Assembly (NCBI RefSeq): GCF_007993045.1
Contig: NZ_VOOR01000024.1
Location: 26,573 to 90,572, forward strand
Source of the DNA: Phaeodactylibacter luteus
GTDB taxonomy: Bacteria > Bacteroidota > Bacteroidia > Chitinophagales > Saprospiraceae
Length of the DNA: 64,000 nucleotides
Direction of reading: 5' to 3'
Part shown: piece by piece, positions 16,350-25,389 of the stretch
Layout of the letters: every line of letters begins with the position of its first letter
Position numbering within the stretch: the stretch's first letter is position 1
Notes under the pieces: model-generated
What the model saw: only the letters and a program-made list of their open reading frames with translations
Told to the model about the DNA's origin: nothing
The model's database searches: none
Position numbers and translations under genes: made by a program

Positions 16350-17408
16350 CTACAAGATGACTTCTGTAGCCCCGTAGCCGTACCTGGGGTGGTATTCATT
16401 TTTGAATGACTGCACATCCGGCATCTGCAGCAGGCGGGTAGCGATGGCATCGCGAAGACGGCCCTTGCCCACGCCGTGAATGATGAATACCCGGTCTACA
16501 CCTAGCCGTATGGCCTTATAGAGGTATTGCTCGAAGTGGTAAATTTGGAGGCGCAAGATTTCCGCATTGCTCAGTTTGGCGTGGTTATCGGTGAGGTGTT
16601 CAATGTGGAGGTCGATTTCTGGCACAAAGGAAGCGAGCTCCAAGACTTCGTGGCGGAGCCGCCCTCTTCCCTGCGGCTTTTGGGAATGGGAAGGGCGCTT
16701 GTTTTTTAGGGTATAATCCCTGAGGTCTTCTGCGGGCGGCTGCTCCTGTTTCCCGGAGAGCAGCTTGCTGTCCATGAGGGTAAAGAGGTGGACCTGTTTG
16801 TTGAGCAAAGGCGCAGTGCGTGTACGCTTGAAGAACTGCTTGGGCTTGATACGGGTTTCCTGAGCCAGCTCTTTGCCCGTGCCTTGGGTGGTCAGTGGCC
16901 AGCAGGACAGGTAGACGGTAGGCGCATCGTTGAGGTCTCCAAAAGCCAATGCAGGGGCGAGCGGGTAAACCGAGGTGCGGTCAATTTTATGGTTTTCCCG
17001 TAAATGGAGCCGCTGCCCCAGCCGGATCTCAATGGAAAAAAGGAAATCTTGCCGGGTATCATTGATCAGCGACATCTCGTAGGCATCTATCTGCCCTAAG
17101 AGGTTGGCTACGGGGTCGAAGGCCAGCAGCAAGCCTTGGCTTTTCAGGATCAGGTATTGGCTCTCCGCTGCAGGCCGCTCTGGCGGGAGGGGGATTTTAG
17201 GCTTTTTGCCAGGTACAATCTTCGCTTTAGTAGGGGAAGGCGGGGAAAGGGGGCTGTCGATCCGGGCGATATCATCTAGGAAAGCTGGGATCTCAAAGCC
17301 GTCTTCATCTAGTTTTACGGAGACCATGCCATTGTCAAGCAGTGCAGTGACAACGCCCTCGTCTTTAGAATGGACAAACTTTACCCGTGTGCCAATAGAG
17401 AACAGCAT
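16350..17408 (-). CDS. DUF2027 / Smr-domain protein
   Basis: A 352-residue cytoplasmic protein. The N-terminus (SIGTRVKFVHSKDEGVVTAL) is a small beta-barrel-like segment as in DUF2027 proteins; a proline/lysine-rich linker follows at about 55-75; the middle is a beta domain. The C-terminal Smr domain includes EIDLHIEHLTDNHAKLSN and RVFIIHGVGKGRLRDAIATR near residues 305-330. Smr domains bind nucleic acids and some are nucleases, including ribosome-collision responders. The DLHIE and HGVGKGRLR motifs are intact. The start region is divergent from the methyltransferase at 17476. Confidence 0.88.
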   Translation of the reverse strand: MLFSIGTRVKFVHSKDEGVVTALLDNGMVSVKLDEDGFEIPAFLDDIARIDSPLSPPSPTKAKIVPGKKPKIPLPPERPAAESQYLILKSQGLLLAFDPVANLLGQIDAYEMSLINDTRQDFLFSIEIRLGQRLHLRENHKIDRTSVYPLAPALAFGDLNDAPTVYLSCWPLTTQGTGKELAQETRIKPKQFFKRTRTAPLLNKQVHLFTLMDSKLLSGKQEQPPAEDLRDYTLKNKRPSHSQKPQGRGRLRHEVLELASFVPEIDLHIEHLTDNHAKLSNAEILRLQIYHFEQYLYKAIRLGVDRVFIIHGVGKGRLRDAIATRLLQMPDVQSFKNEYHPRYGYGATEVIL

Positions 17409-17475
17409 GTTCTGTAATTTTGGGAACGAAACAGCATTTAAGAATTATCGTTCAAAAGTAAGCTTAGCAGGGGGG

Positions 17476-18126
17476 ATGGCAAAGAGACTTGCAAATTTAA
17501 GATGGCGGGCAGCGCAGGCTGCGGAAATCCTTTGGTGGCGGCAGTACCTCAAGAGGAAGCCCCCTGAAGCTTACCTGGCTCAAAAAAAAGCTTATTGGGA
17601 GCGCCTGCTGTCCGAACAGGGCATGGGCGCCCCTGAAGGGGCAGAAGTGCTAGACGCGGGCTGCGGGCCGGCAGGCGTCTTTATGGTACTTGGCGGAGCC
17701 AAGGTGACAGCCCTCGACCCATTGCTCGACCGCTATGCTGCCCTCCCTCATTTTGCTGAGGCGGACTACCCTGGGGTAGCCTTCCGGCAGCAGGCATTAG
17801 AAGCCCTGAATGAGGAGGCGCGCTATGACCTTATCTATTGCCTGAACGCCATCAACCACGTAAAGTCGCTGGACCGCAGCCTGGCCAGCCTCTACCGGTC
17901 GTTGAAGCCCGGGGGCACCTGCTGGCTATCGACAGACGCTCATCATTTCCCTTGGCTGCAGCCTGTGTTCGCAGCACTGCCCGGCGATATCCTTCACCCT
18001 CATCAGTTTACACAAGAACAATACCTCCGGCGCCTGCTCAGGGCTGGTTTTGCAATAAAAGGGCAGCGCCTGCTCAAGCGGGACGGGCTCTTCGATTATT
18101 GGCTGTTCGAGCTGGTAAAGCGCTAG
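17476..18126 (+). CDS. Class I SAM-dependent methyltransferase
   Basis: A 216-residue methyltransferase. Motif I is VLDAGCGPAGVFMVLGGAKVTALDP near residues 60-84; post-motifs are DLIYCLNAINHVKSLDRSL and LKPGGTCWLSTDAHHFPW. The ATG at 17476 is chosen because the open frame upstream of it (from 17104) overlaps the DUF2027 gene in antisense. A basic N-terminal helix (AKRLANLRWRAAQAAEILWWRQY) precedes the fold. The substrate is unknown. The stop is only 7 bp from the end of the convergent 48-residue gene. Confidence 0.85.
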   Translation: MAKRLANLRWRAAQAAEILWWRQYLKRKPPEAYLAQKKAYWERLLSEQGMGAPEGAEVLDAGCGPAGVFMVLGGAKVTALDPLLDRYAALPHFAEADYPGVAFRQQALEALNEEARYDLIYCLNAINHVKSLDRSLASLYRSLKPGGTCWLSTDAHHFPWLQPVFAALPGDILHPHQFTQEQYLRRLLRAGFAIKGQRLLKRDGLFDYWLFELVKR

Positions 18127-18133
18127 CGGCGCA

Positions 18134-18280
18134 TTATGCGTCGGGGCATTTTTTACAGCGCTTGCCTTTTTTGTACTTCTTGCAGCACTTCTTTTTTGAC
18201 TTGGCCTCGATTATGGGCAGTGGGAAGGGGAGGCGCAGTGCCTGAGGGTTGAAGTCGGTCCGGTTGTTCTTCCGTGTCAT
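18134..18280 (-). CDS. 48-residue Cys/Lys-rich small protein
   Basis: A short gene read on the minus strand from ATG at 18280 to TAA at 18134. The N-terminal half (TRKNNRTDFNPQALRLPFP) is polar. The C-terminal half is very basic with four cysteines in the pattern CC-x8-C-x2-C (KKCCKKYKKGKRCKKCPDA), which suggests a small metal-binding or nucleic-acid-binding knuckle. No larger family was recognised. It converges with the methyltransferase gene, with 7 bp between the stops. Confidence 0.6.
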   Translation of the reverse strand: MTRKNNRTDFNPQALRLPFPLPIIEAKSKKKCCKKYKKGKRCKKCPDA

Positions 18281-18642
18281 CAGCTTAATGGATAAAGCGG
18301 GTTAAAGTTTATTTAGACAAATTTAAAATAAGCGAGTTCAAAACAGCAATGATTTTCATCACTTTTTTGTCAGGCTTTTGCAAGAAAAAGAAACGACAAG
18401 TCAGCCCCTTTTTTAGGATAATTTAAATAATTGTTTTACAGTGTTTTATGTGGTAAATATTGTTTTTTTATGTGCATAGTCAGTGAGGGTGTAATGAGAT
18501 GCACTCTTGGGCGTGGTGTGCCAATCTATAAATTTACACAACAGAATTATGAATGGAGCAGGCAGTGGTGTGTGAGATAAAATTTTAGCTCCTTGATTAT
18601 TGCTGGCTGTTTATTCTAACCAAAAGTTGAAAAAACCTGATT
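18281..18642. other. AT-rich regulatory region upstream of the TonB receptor
   Basis: About 360 bp, clearly more AT-rich than its surroundings, with several T-runs. It must contain the promoters of the small gene at 18280 and of the TonB receptor at 18643. TATAAATTTAC near 18528 is a near match to TAnnTTTG but is not called. No repeat copy or gene was found. Confidence 0.5.
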
Positions 18643-21192
18643 ATGAAACGACTGAGTACACTCACAGTCCTGATCTTCCTATGCCTTGGTGCATGGGCAC
18701 AGAACGGGCAGATTACCGGTACCGTCCGGGACGCGAACACCAATGAGCCCCTCATTGGCGCCAACATTATCGTTGCCAACTCTTCTACAGGGACCTCTAC
18801 GGATGAGAACGGCACATTTTCCCTGAATGTAAAAGCAGGGGAAGTCACGCTGGAAGCTTCCTACGTCAGCTATCAGACGATGCGGCTGTCCGTTACCGTA
18901 GCGGAGGGGGTCACTATCCGGCAGGATATCACGATGGAGCCCCTGGGCGTGATCGGCGAGGAAGTGGTCGTATCTGGCTCTAAAAAGCCGGAAAAGCTGA
19001 CCGAAAGCCCTGCGACCATAGAAACGGTCTTCGCAAGGGAGATCCAAAGCTATGCGGGCAACCCCGCCGAGCTGATTGCCCGCCAAAAGGGCATCGATTA
19101 TTTCCGTGCAGGCATTGCCACCCCGGCCTTCAATATCCGGGGCTTCAATTCCAATTTCAATTCCAAGAACTTACAGGTTACAGACGGGCGCTTTTCTACC
19201 CTTGTAGCCACCGGCCTGCCTTTCGGCCCGCTCAACACGACCATCAAAGAGGACATCGAGCGGGTAGAGGTCGTTTTGGGCCCCAACGCTACCATGTACG
19301 GCCCCAATGCTCACAATGGCTTGCTGAATACAGTGACCAAAGACCCCCGGACTTCCGAAGGCACGATGATCACCCTGAATGCAGGCGTGAGCGGCGATGG
19401 CGACCCCCTGTATTCTGTGCGTGCGCGCCATGCCAATGTCATCAATGACAAATTTGCCTTTAAGATCATGGGCGAGTACACACAAGCTACCGAGTTCGAA
19501 TGGGCAGACTCTATTTTCATCGACCGCCTCGACGCTAATGGCAACCTGCGCGGCACGCCTGAGTATGCCGGCCCCGATGGCATAGCAGAAGGCTATGAAG
19601 AGCTGGAGCTTGACCGGGGCGTTGACTTTACCAAGCTGGAAGGCGCCCTGTATTACACCCCAACCGATGACCTTGAATTTGTGCTCAACTCCGGCTACAG
19701 CAATAGCAACTACCTTTCGCCTACCAATGTAGGCCGTAATCAGATCAAAGATTGGAGCATTTTTTACACTCAGCTGCGGGTAAACTACAAGAACCTTTTC
19801 GCGCAGGTGTACTATACCAAGAGCGCAACTGATGATACTTACTCCATTGACGACCGCACCAAAGCCTACTACACCGGCATTGACCTCCTTGGGCTGAGCG
19901 ATGCAGAAGCCCGGGGCGACTTTTCCTACTCTACCGGTGCCCGTTTCCGGGACGACTCCGACCGCATCAATGCAGAGGTACAGTACAACAACACCTTCGG
20001 CAACCTCGAGCTGATCGCCGGCGGGCAGTGGCAGCAGGACCGTGCCAACAGCCTTGGCTCTTACCTCATTGAGGACCCCAAGCTCAATAGCTTCTACGAT
20101 GGCGGCGCTATCGTCGTGAATCAGTATGGCGGCTATGCCCACCTGACCTATAACTTCGGCGGTGGCTTCAAAGCTTTGGCAGCAGCTCGTGCAGATTACC
20201 ACGACGTCTACGAGTTCAACTTCGTGCCCAAGTTTGGCCTGCTCAAGGTCGGGGGCAGGGGCACATGGCGCCTGACCTATGGCAAGGGCATTGCCGCACC
20301 GACTATCCTCAATATGTTCGGCGATTTGTTCAGTGGCCTGATTTTGGGCAACGCAGAGGGCTTCACTGTGCTGGCTGACAACCCGGAGACTCCGGATGTC
20401 ATAGAGACGGCAGAGGTAGCGCCGCAGCGGGTCGAACAGCTGCAGACCTTCGAGTTGGGCTACCGCGGGCAGCTGGTGAAGAACAAGCTTTTCCTAGATG
20501 CCAACGCCTACTACAATATTTCTAAAGACTTCCTGAGCCCTGTAACCGTCGTGGGCGTAGCTACTGAGCGCGGCGGTGTCCCTATTGCTGAGGTACAGTC
20601 AGGCTTTGCTACTTACGGCGGCCTTGTGGCTACCTACATCAACTTTGGTGAAGTCAATACCTATGGTGTGGACATCGGGCTGAACTACTACTTTACGCCA
20701 GAGATCAGTGCTTATGCCAATTACTCCTATTTTGACTATAGCGTAGATGAGGACAACCTGGAGAATGACTTCAACAACGACGGCGTGGTCAACTTCCTGG
20801 ACATCTTGGTGAATGCCCCTACCCACAAAATGGGCTTCGGGCTCAACTACAACGGGCCTAAGTTTTCGGCCGGCGTCTTTGGGCGTTGGGTACAAGCTTA
20901 TGATTACTTCTCCAGTTTCCAGATCGCCTCGCAGACACATGAAGGTTTGCTGTGGCGCGGCCGCCCAATTGTGGAGAATGCCCGCAGTACGGATGCCTTC
21001 AACTACGGCCCGCTTGGCGGTTTCACCACTTTCGATCTCAACCTCGGTTATCAGATCAATGAGCGGTACCAAGTCAACCTTTCTGCTGTGAACGTTTTCA
21101 ACCAGGAAATCCGTGAATTCACAGCTGCTGCGCCCACAAAGGGCATCTACACGGTGGAGTTCCGGGTGAACCTTGCTCCAAAGAAGGATTAA
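18643..21192 (+). CDS. TonB-dependent outer-membrane receptor
   Basis: An 849-residue outer-membrane receptor. Signal peptide: KRLSTLTVLIFLCLGAWAQ. Residues about 23-100 are a carboxypeptidase-regulatory-like beta domain (ITGTVRDANTNEPLIGANI). A plug domain follows at about 115-235 (SPATIETVFAREIQSYAG, FNIRGFNSNFNSKN, VEVVLGPNATMYGPNAHNG), then a beta-barrel that ends in an aromatic-rich strand (GIYTVEFRVNLAPKKD). No SusD-like partner or siderophore gene is adjacent, so the ligand is unknown; the downstream fatty-acyl genes are separated by a terminator-like hairpin. The length is typical for a mid-size receptor. Confidence 0.93.
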   Translation: MKRLSTLTVLIFLCLGAWAQNGQITGTVRDANTNEPLIGANIIVANSSTGTSTDENGTFSLNVKAGEVTLEASYVSYQTMRLSVTVAEGVTIRQDITMEPLGVIGEEVVVSGSKKPEKLTESPATIETVFAREIQSYAGNPAELIARQKGIDYFRAGIATPAFNIRGFNSNFNSKNLQVTDGRFSTLVATGLPFGPLNTTIKEDIERVEVVLGPNATMYGPNAHNGLLNTVTKDPRTSEGTMITLNAGVSGDGDPLYSVRARHANVINDKFAFKIMGEYTQATEFEWADSIFIDRLDANGNLRGTPEYAGPDGIAEGYEELELDRGVDFTKLEGALYYTPTDDLEFVLNSGYSNSNYLSPTNVGRNQIKDWSIFYTQLRVNYKNLFAQVYYTKSATDDTYSIDDRTKAYYTGIDLLGLSDAEARGDFSYSTGARFRDDSDRINAEVQYNNTFGNLELIAGGQWQQDRANSLGSYLIEDPKLNSFYDGGAIVVNQYGGYAHLTYNFGGGFKALAAARADYHDVYEFNFVPKFGLLKVGGRGTWRLTYGKGIAAPTILNMFGDLFSGLILGNAEGFTVLADNPETPDVIETAEVAPQRVEQLQTFELGYRGQLVKNKLFLDANAYYNISKDFLSPVTVVGVATERGGVPIAEVQSGFATYGGLVATYINFGEVNTYGVDIGLNYYFTPEISAYANYSYFDYSVDEDNLENDFNNDGVVNFLDILVNAPTHKMGFGLNYNGPKFSAGVFGRWVQAYDYFSSFQIASQTHEGLLWRGRPIVENARSTDAFNYGPLGGFTTFDLNLGYQINERYQVNLSAVNVFNQEIREFTAAAPTKGIYTVEFRVNLAPKKD

Positions 21193-21219
21193 ACGCATTT
21201 TTTGCGGTCACATGAATGA

Positions 21220-21241
21220 GCCCCGGCAGATATGCCGGGGC
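21220..21241 (+). terminator. Hairpin terminator after the TonB receptor
   Basis: GCCCCGGCA-GATA-TGCCGGGGC is a perfect stem with a GATA loop, 27 bp after the stop codon. The following ATTGTGTTCTT is only moderately T-rich. Confidence 0.7.
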
Positions 21242-21316
21242 CATTGTGTTCTTCCGCACTAGTTTTTTAATTTTGAAAGCGGGCAAGCCTCTTGGCCTGC
21301 CAAAAACGACATACGC

Positions 21317-22324
21317 ATGCGCAATGCATACATCCGCTCAGTGGGCGCATATGCCCCTGAGCAAGTCATCCCCAACAGCTGGTTCAATGAGCAGCTGGGC
21401 GAAGATGTAGACACCTGGCTCCGCGAGAATGTAGCCATCTTCGAACGCCGGTGGTGTGCCCCGGACGAGAGCACGGCCGACTTGAGCGAGAAAGCGGCCC
21501 GGGTAGCCCTGGACCGGGCTGGCCTACAGCCGGAAGACCTTGACCTCATCATCATCTCCACGGATACCCCGGAATTCGTCTCACCTTCTACTTCTGCAGT
21601 GGTACAGGACAGGCTCGGCGCTGCTAATGCAGGTACTTTCGATATCAATACCGCCTGTGCCGGTTTCGTCACTGCCATGGATATCGGCACCAAGTATATC
21701 CGTTCGGATGAGCAGTATGCCAACGTGCTGGTCATTGGTGCATACGCTATGAGCAAGTACCTCAATAAGGCAGATAAAAAAACGGTGACCCTTTTTGCGG
21801 ACGGGGCAGGGGCCGTGGTACTGCAAGCCACAGAAGCCCCTGGGGCGGGCTACCTGCACAGTGAGCTGCTCACGGAAGGGCAGTACAACGAGTGGATGGG
21901 CATCTATGGAGGGGGCGCCAAAATGCCCGTGACCCACGAAGTGATCGACCGGCACGAGCATCAGCTGCAGTTTGTCCGCCGTTTCCCCAAAGCGCTCAAC
22001 CCTCAGATCTGGACCCGAATGGCCAACAACCTATCGGAAAGGGCCGGAGTGTCAGCCGCAGAGGTAGACCATTTTTTTATTACCCAGATCAACATCAACA
22101 GCATACGCGAGACCATGGAAATGCTGGGGCAGCCTATGAGCAAGGCACACACCGTTATGCACAATTTTGGCTATACAGGCTCGGCCTGCATCCCTATGGC
22201 CTTCAATCAAGCCTACGAAGAAGGTAAGCTCAAGGACGGGCAGCTGGCCTATTTTATCGGCTCTGGAGGAGGGCTCGCTTTTGCCAGCGCTTCCTTCCGT
22301 TTTGGCGCAAGCTTGGAAAAGTAA
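21317..22324 (+). CDS. KAS III-like (FabH family) enzyme with altered active site
   Basis: A thiolase-fold protein of 335 residues resembling 3-oxoacyl-ACP synthase III. The nucleophile Cys114 is present in INTACAGFVTAMD. Aligned by eye with FabH, the catalytic His of the PHQAN motif is Thr256 here (FFITQININ), and the Asn of the GNTSAAS motif is Tyr286 (FGYTGSACIP). The fold's glycine-rich end (FIGSGGGLAFASASFRFG) is intact. A Cys-only active site may transfer acyl groups without decarboxylative condensation; that is inference. It lies 54 bp before an acyl-CoA ligase gene and is probably co-transcribed with it, which fits acyl chemistry. Confidence 0.85.
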   Translation: MRNAYIRSVGAYAPEQVIPNSWFNEQLGEDVDTWLRENVAIFERRWCAPDESTADLSEKAARVALDRAGLQPEDLDLIIISTDTPEFVSPSTSAVVQDRLGAANAGTFDINTACAGFVTAMDIGTKYIRSDEQYANVLVIGAYAMSKYLNKADKKTVTLFADGAGAVVLQATEAPGAGYLHSELLTEGQYNEWMGIYGGGAKMPVTHEVIDRHEHQLQFVRRFPKALNPQIWTRMANNLSERAGVSAAEVDHFFITQININSIRETMEMLGQPMSKAHTVMHNFGYTGSACIPMAFNQAYEEGKLKDGQLAYFIGSGGGLAFASASFRFGASLEK

Positions 22325-22377
22325 AACCCAACTTGCAGGGCCAAGCCTCGCAGGTTGGCCCTCAAAAGCAACAGGAT

Positions 22378-23886
22378 ATGATACAGCCACAGCAAGATTG
22401 GATACGCAAATGGGGCGTTTACAGCCCGGGCAAAGTGGCCGTTGCCGAAGCCGGCACAGGTCGGAGCCTGACTTATGGCGAGCTAGACCGTATCGGGGAT
22501 GCCCTATGCCACCACCTGCAATCTGCTTATGAGGTGGAAAAAGGGAGCAGGATTGCCGTACTAGCCGAAAATTGCCTGGAGTACATTGCACTGTTCGTTG
22601 CAGTGCAGCGGATGGGCTGCACCTTGGTGCCACTGAACTACCGGCTGGCCAGTGCAGAGTTCGACTATCTTTTGAAAGATGCCAGCCCGGGCCTGGCCAT
22701 TTGCGAAGCTAAGTTTGAAGCCTCCCTAAAGGCTGCCCCTGCTTTTGCACAGCTTCCACACTACTGGCCCCTGAGCGAGCTGTCTGCCTTTTGTGAAGAG
22801 CGCCGGGGCTACAACGGGCCTGCTTTCCCTCTGCAGCCTGTGGAGGAAGCGCATCCGGCTTTTATCCTGTACACCTCTGGCACTACCGGTTTCCCGAAAG
22901 GGGCTATGTACACCCACAAAATGCTGTTCTGGAACAGCATCAACACAGCGATGAGCCTGATTGTCACGGCAGAGAGCCGGACCATCAACGTCATGCCCCC
23001 TTTTCACACAGGAGGCTGGAACGTTCTCCTCACGCCTTTCCTCCACCACGGTGCTTATGTGCTGCTGATGCGCAAGTTTGACCCCTCTGCTGTTTTGCAG
23101 CTCCTGCAGGAAGAGCGGGCCACCTTGTTTATGGGCGTGCCCACTATGCTGAAAATGATAGCCGAGCTGCCGGCCTTCCAAAAAGCTGTATTCCCAGACC
23201 TGCATTACCTGATCGTTGGCGGGGAGCCCATGCCTATCCCTTTGATCGAGCAGTGGGACGAGCGCGGCGTAGCCGTGCGGCAAGGGTACGGTATGACTGA
23301 AGTCGGGCCCAACCTGACTTCTCTGCATCAAGATGATGCCATCCGGAAAAAAGGCTCGATCGGCCGTCCTAACTTTTACGTTCAGATCCGGATTGTAGAC
23401 GACAAGGGGGTAGAGGTAGCCGCAGGAGAGCCGGGCGAGCTATGGCTCAAAGGCCCAATGGTGACCCCAGGGTATTGGCGGAAGCCCGAAGCCACGGCTA
23501 AGGCCGTCCATCAGGGCTGGTTCGCAACTGGAGACATGGTCATTCAGGATAAGGAGGGCTACCTCTTTGTCGTAGACCGCATCAAGAACATGTATATTTC
23601 TGGAGGTGAGAACGTTTACCCTGCCGAGGTGGAACGGGTATTGCGCTCCCATCCCGCAGTGGCAGAGGCGGCTGTGCTGGGCGTGCCCGATCAGCAGTGG
23701 GGAGAGGCAGGCTGCGCCTTTGTGGCCAGGGCCGAAGGGCAGGCCTGCAGTGCCGGAGAGCTGCAAGCCCACTGCCGGGCCCATCTGGCAAAATTCAAAG
23801 TGCCCAGGGATTTCCGGTTTGTGGCGGAGCTGCCCAAAACGGACACCGGCAAGATAGACCGGGGCGGGCTGAAAGGGCTGCTGTAG
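22378..23886 (+). CDS. AMP-dependent acyl-CoA synthetase (ligase)
   Basis: A 502-residue ANL-superfamily enzyme that activates a carboxylic acid through an acyl-adenylate and transfers it to CoA. The P-loop-like motif is ILYTSGTTGFPKGAMYTH near residue 165. Others are VRQGYGMTEVGPNLTS, GWFATGDMVIQDKEGYLFVVDR and YISGGENVYPAEVERVLRS, with the catalytic lysine in PKTDTGKIDR near the C-terminus. The ATG at 22378 matches family N-termini; TTG at 22333 is the alternative. Chain-length preference cannot be read from sequence. It follows the KAS III-like gene on the same strand. Confidence 0.92.
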   Translation: MIQPQQDWIRKWGVYSPGKVAVAEAGTGRSLTYGELDRIGDALCHHLQSAYEVEKGSRIAVLAENCLEYIALFVAVQRMGCTLVPLNYRLASAEFDYLLKDASPGLAICEAKFEASLKAAPAFAQLPHYWPLSELSAFCEERRGYNGPAFPLQPVEEAHPAFILYTSGTTGFPKGAMYTHKMLFWNSINTAMSLIVTAESRTINVMPPFHTGGWNVLLTPFLHHGAYVLLMRKFDPSAVLQLLQEERATLFMGVPTMLKMIAELPAFQKAVFPDLHYLIVGGEPMPIPLIEQWDERGVAVRQGYGMTEVGPNLTSLHQDDAIRKKGSIGRPNFYVQIRIVDDKGVEVAAGEPGELWLKGPMVTPGYWRKPEATAKAVHQGWFATGDMVIQDKEGYLFVVDRIKNMYISGGENVYPAEVERVLRSHPAVAEAAVLGVPDQQWGEAGCAFVARAEGQACSAGELQAHCRAHLAKFKVPRDFRFVAELPKTDTGKIDRGGLKGLL

Positions 23887-23990
23887 CCAGCCCACACTTT
23901 TGATCACCTCCCTAGCGGAAATCCGCGGACAACTCATTACCTTAAAGCCTTATTTTGCCTTTTGCGGGCGCTCATTACATAATAAGGCTT

Positions 23991-25133
23991 ATGAAAAACA
24001 TCTACGTGGCAGCTACCGGGCAGCATATCGGAAAGACGACTTCCACCCTGGGCATAGTTGCCAACCTACAAAAAATGGGCTACAATACGGGGTATTGCAA
24101 GCCGGTAGGGCAGCAGTACCTCACTGTCGATGGGGCAGTAGCAGACAAAGACGCGGTCTTGTTCTCCCAGGTGATCGGCTTTGAGCTTGTGCCCGACTGG
24201 CACAGCCCGGTCATATTAGCCCGTGGCGCGACCAAGTCTTATTTGGATGACCCCACCGCTTTTGACTACCCCGGCGATATCCGCAAGGCCGCTGCGCAGT
24301 TGGAGCCTGAGGTCGATGTGATGGTCTACGAAGGGACCGGCCACCCTGGCGTGGGCGGTATTGTAGATTTGTCGAATGCTGATGTGGCCAAAATGCTGGG
24401 CTCCGCCGTTGTCATGGTAGTAGAAGGGGGCATAGGCCGCACCATAGACCGCCTCATCATGAGCACCGCCCTGTTCCGGGAGCAGCAGGTGCCTATCGTA
24501 GGGGTCATCGTCAACAAGGTCATACCGGAAAAGCACGACGAAGTAGCCCACTACGTAGGCAAGAAGCTAGAAAAAATGGGGCTTCCCCTCTTGGGGGTTG
24601 TCCCATTCGATAAGACCCTGCTCTTCCCGATTATGGAAACCGTCAATCAGGCCGTGGATGGCCGGGTAGCCTTGAACGGGCACCGCCTCAACAACCGGGT
24701 GGAAGATATTATGGCCGGCTCTCTGGTCGATCTAGACGAGTTCAGCGCCTTCCGGAATATCCTGCTTGTGGTCAGCCACAAAAGGCTGAACGAAGCCATT
24801 GAGAAGGTCAAGGAGATCGCGCGCATGAAAAAGCTGAAGCGCTCCCCCTTGTCCGGGGTCATTGTCACAGGCGATGGCAAGCACGAAAATTGGTTCAAGC
24901 CGGAGAACATACAGCACCCCTACTTCATCAACAACGAAATCCCGGTCATCAGCACTCAATTGGACACCTATGGCTCAGTAGTCAAGGTCAGCCGGATTGA
25001 GGTGAAGATCAATACGCGCACCCCATGGAAAATCAAGCGGGCCATCACCCTGATACGCGAACACGTGGATTTCGACCTGATGATCCGCCGCCTGAAAGAG
25101 ATAGCGGCAGAGGGGCAGGCACAAAGCCCATAA
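23991..25133 (+). CDS. P-loop protein related to dethiobiotin synthetase / Pta N-terminal domain
   Basis: A 380-residue cytoplasmic protein. Residues 1-230 form a BioD-like P-loop domain: YVAATGQHIGKTTSTLGIVA (Walker A), YCKPVGQQYL, MVYEGTGHPGVGGIVDLSNA, VVMVVEGGIGRTIDRLIM and GVIVNKV. This fold also forms the N-terminal part of long phosphotransacetylases and cobyrinate synthases. The C-terminal 150 residues are of a DRTGG-like regulatory type by position; no biotin or acetate gene adjoins. The start ATG at 23991 follows a 104-bp gap. The TAA stop lies within the imperfect direct repeat that flanks element A3. Confidence 0.8.
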   Translation: MKNIYVAATGQHIGKTTSTLGIVANLQKMGYNTGYCKPVGQQYLTVDGAVADKDAVLFSQVIGFELVPDWHSPVILARGATKSYLDDPTAFDYPGDIRKAAAQLEPEVDVMVYEGTGHPGVGGIVDLSNADVAKMLGSAVVMVVEGGIGRTIDRLIMSTALFREQQVPIVGVIVNKVIPEKHDEVAHYVGKKLEKMGLPLLGVVPFDKTLLFPIMETVNQAVDGRVALNGHRLNNRVEDIMAGSLVDLDEFSAFRNILLVVSHKRLNEAIEKVKEIARMKKLKRSPLSGVIVTGDGKHENWFKPENIQHPYFINNEIPVISTQLDTYGSVVKVSRIEVKINTRTPWKIKRAITLIREHVDFDLMIRRLKEIAAEGQAQSP

Positions 25134-25301
25134 GGCGTCAGATTAGGTGCTGATTTTTTATGGGGCTACCCCCGCACAGCAGCGGGGGGCGCTATGCTCC
25201 GGGGCTCGCTCTTCGCTCGGCCCTACGGGCTTGCCACCCCTTCGCAGCGCTAGCCCGATGCCATCACAAAATCACGGCTTGCAGCAGTTGAGTTGGCGCC
25301 C
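25134..25301 (+). mobile_element. Family A element, copy A3
   Basis: The core (25162-25262) matches the other A copies: CGCTATGCTCCGGGGCTCGC, TTCGCTCGGCCCTACGGGCT, CACCCCTTCGCAGCGCTAG. The left end (GGCGTCA..., TGCTGATTTTTTATGG) and the complement of the right end (GGCGCCA..., TGATTTTGTGATGG) are imperfect inverted repeats. AGCCCATA at 25125-25132 and AGTCCATA at 25302-25309 may be a decayed target duplication; the left one covers the end of the upstream gene, whose stop is TAA at 25131-25133. Confidence 0.65.
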
Positions 25302-25389
25302 AGTCCATAGGGGTTGTTTTGGCGGGCGCTTGGCTTTGTCCAACTGCTGTCTTAGCTTGCGGCCAAACCAAATGGCAAAGGGGGAATTT

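Noticed and set aside
17104..17475. N-terminal extension of the methyltransferase at 17476
   Set aside because: It overlaps the DUF2027/Smr gene in antisense and adds residues unlike any methyltransferase.
25147..25389. N-terminal extension of the ArsR-type regulator
   Set aside because: The extension is translated repeat A3; the HTH domain begins after the ATG at 25390, which has an upstream AAAGGGGG.
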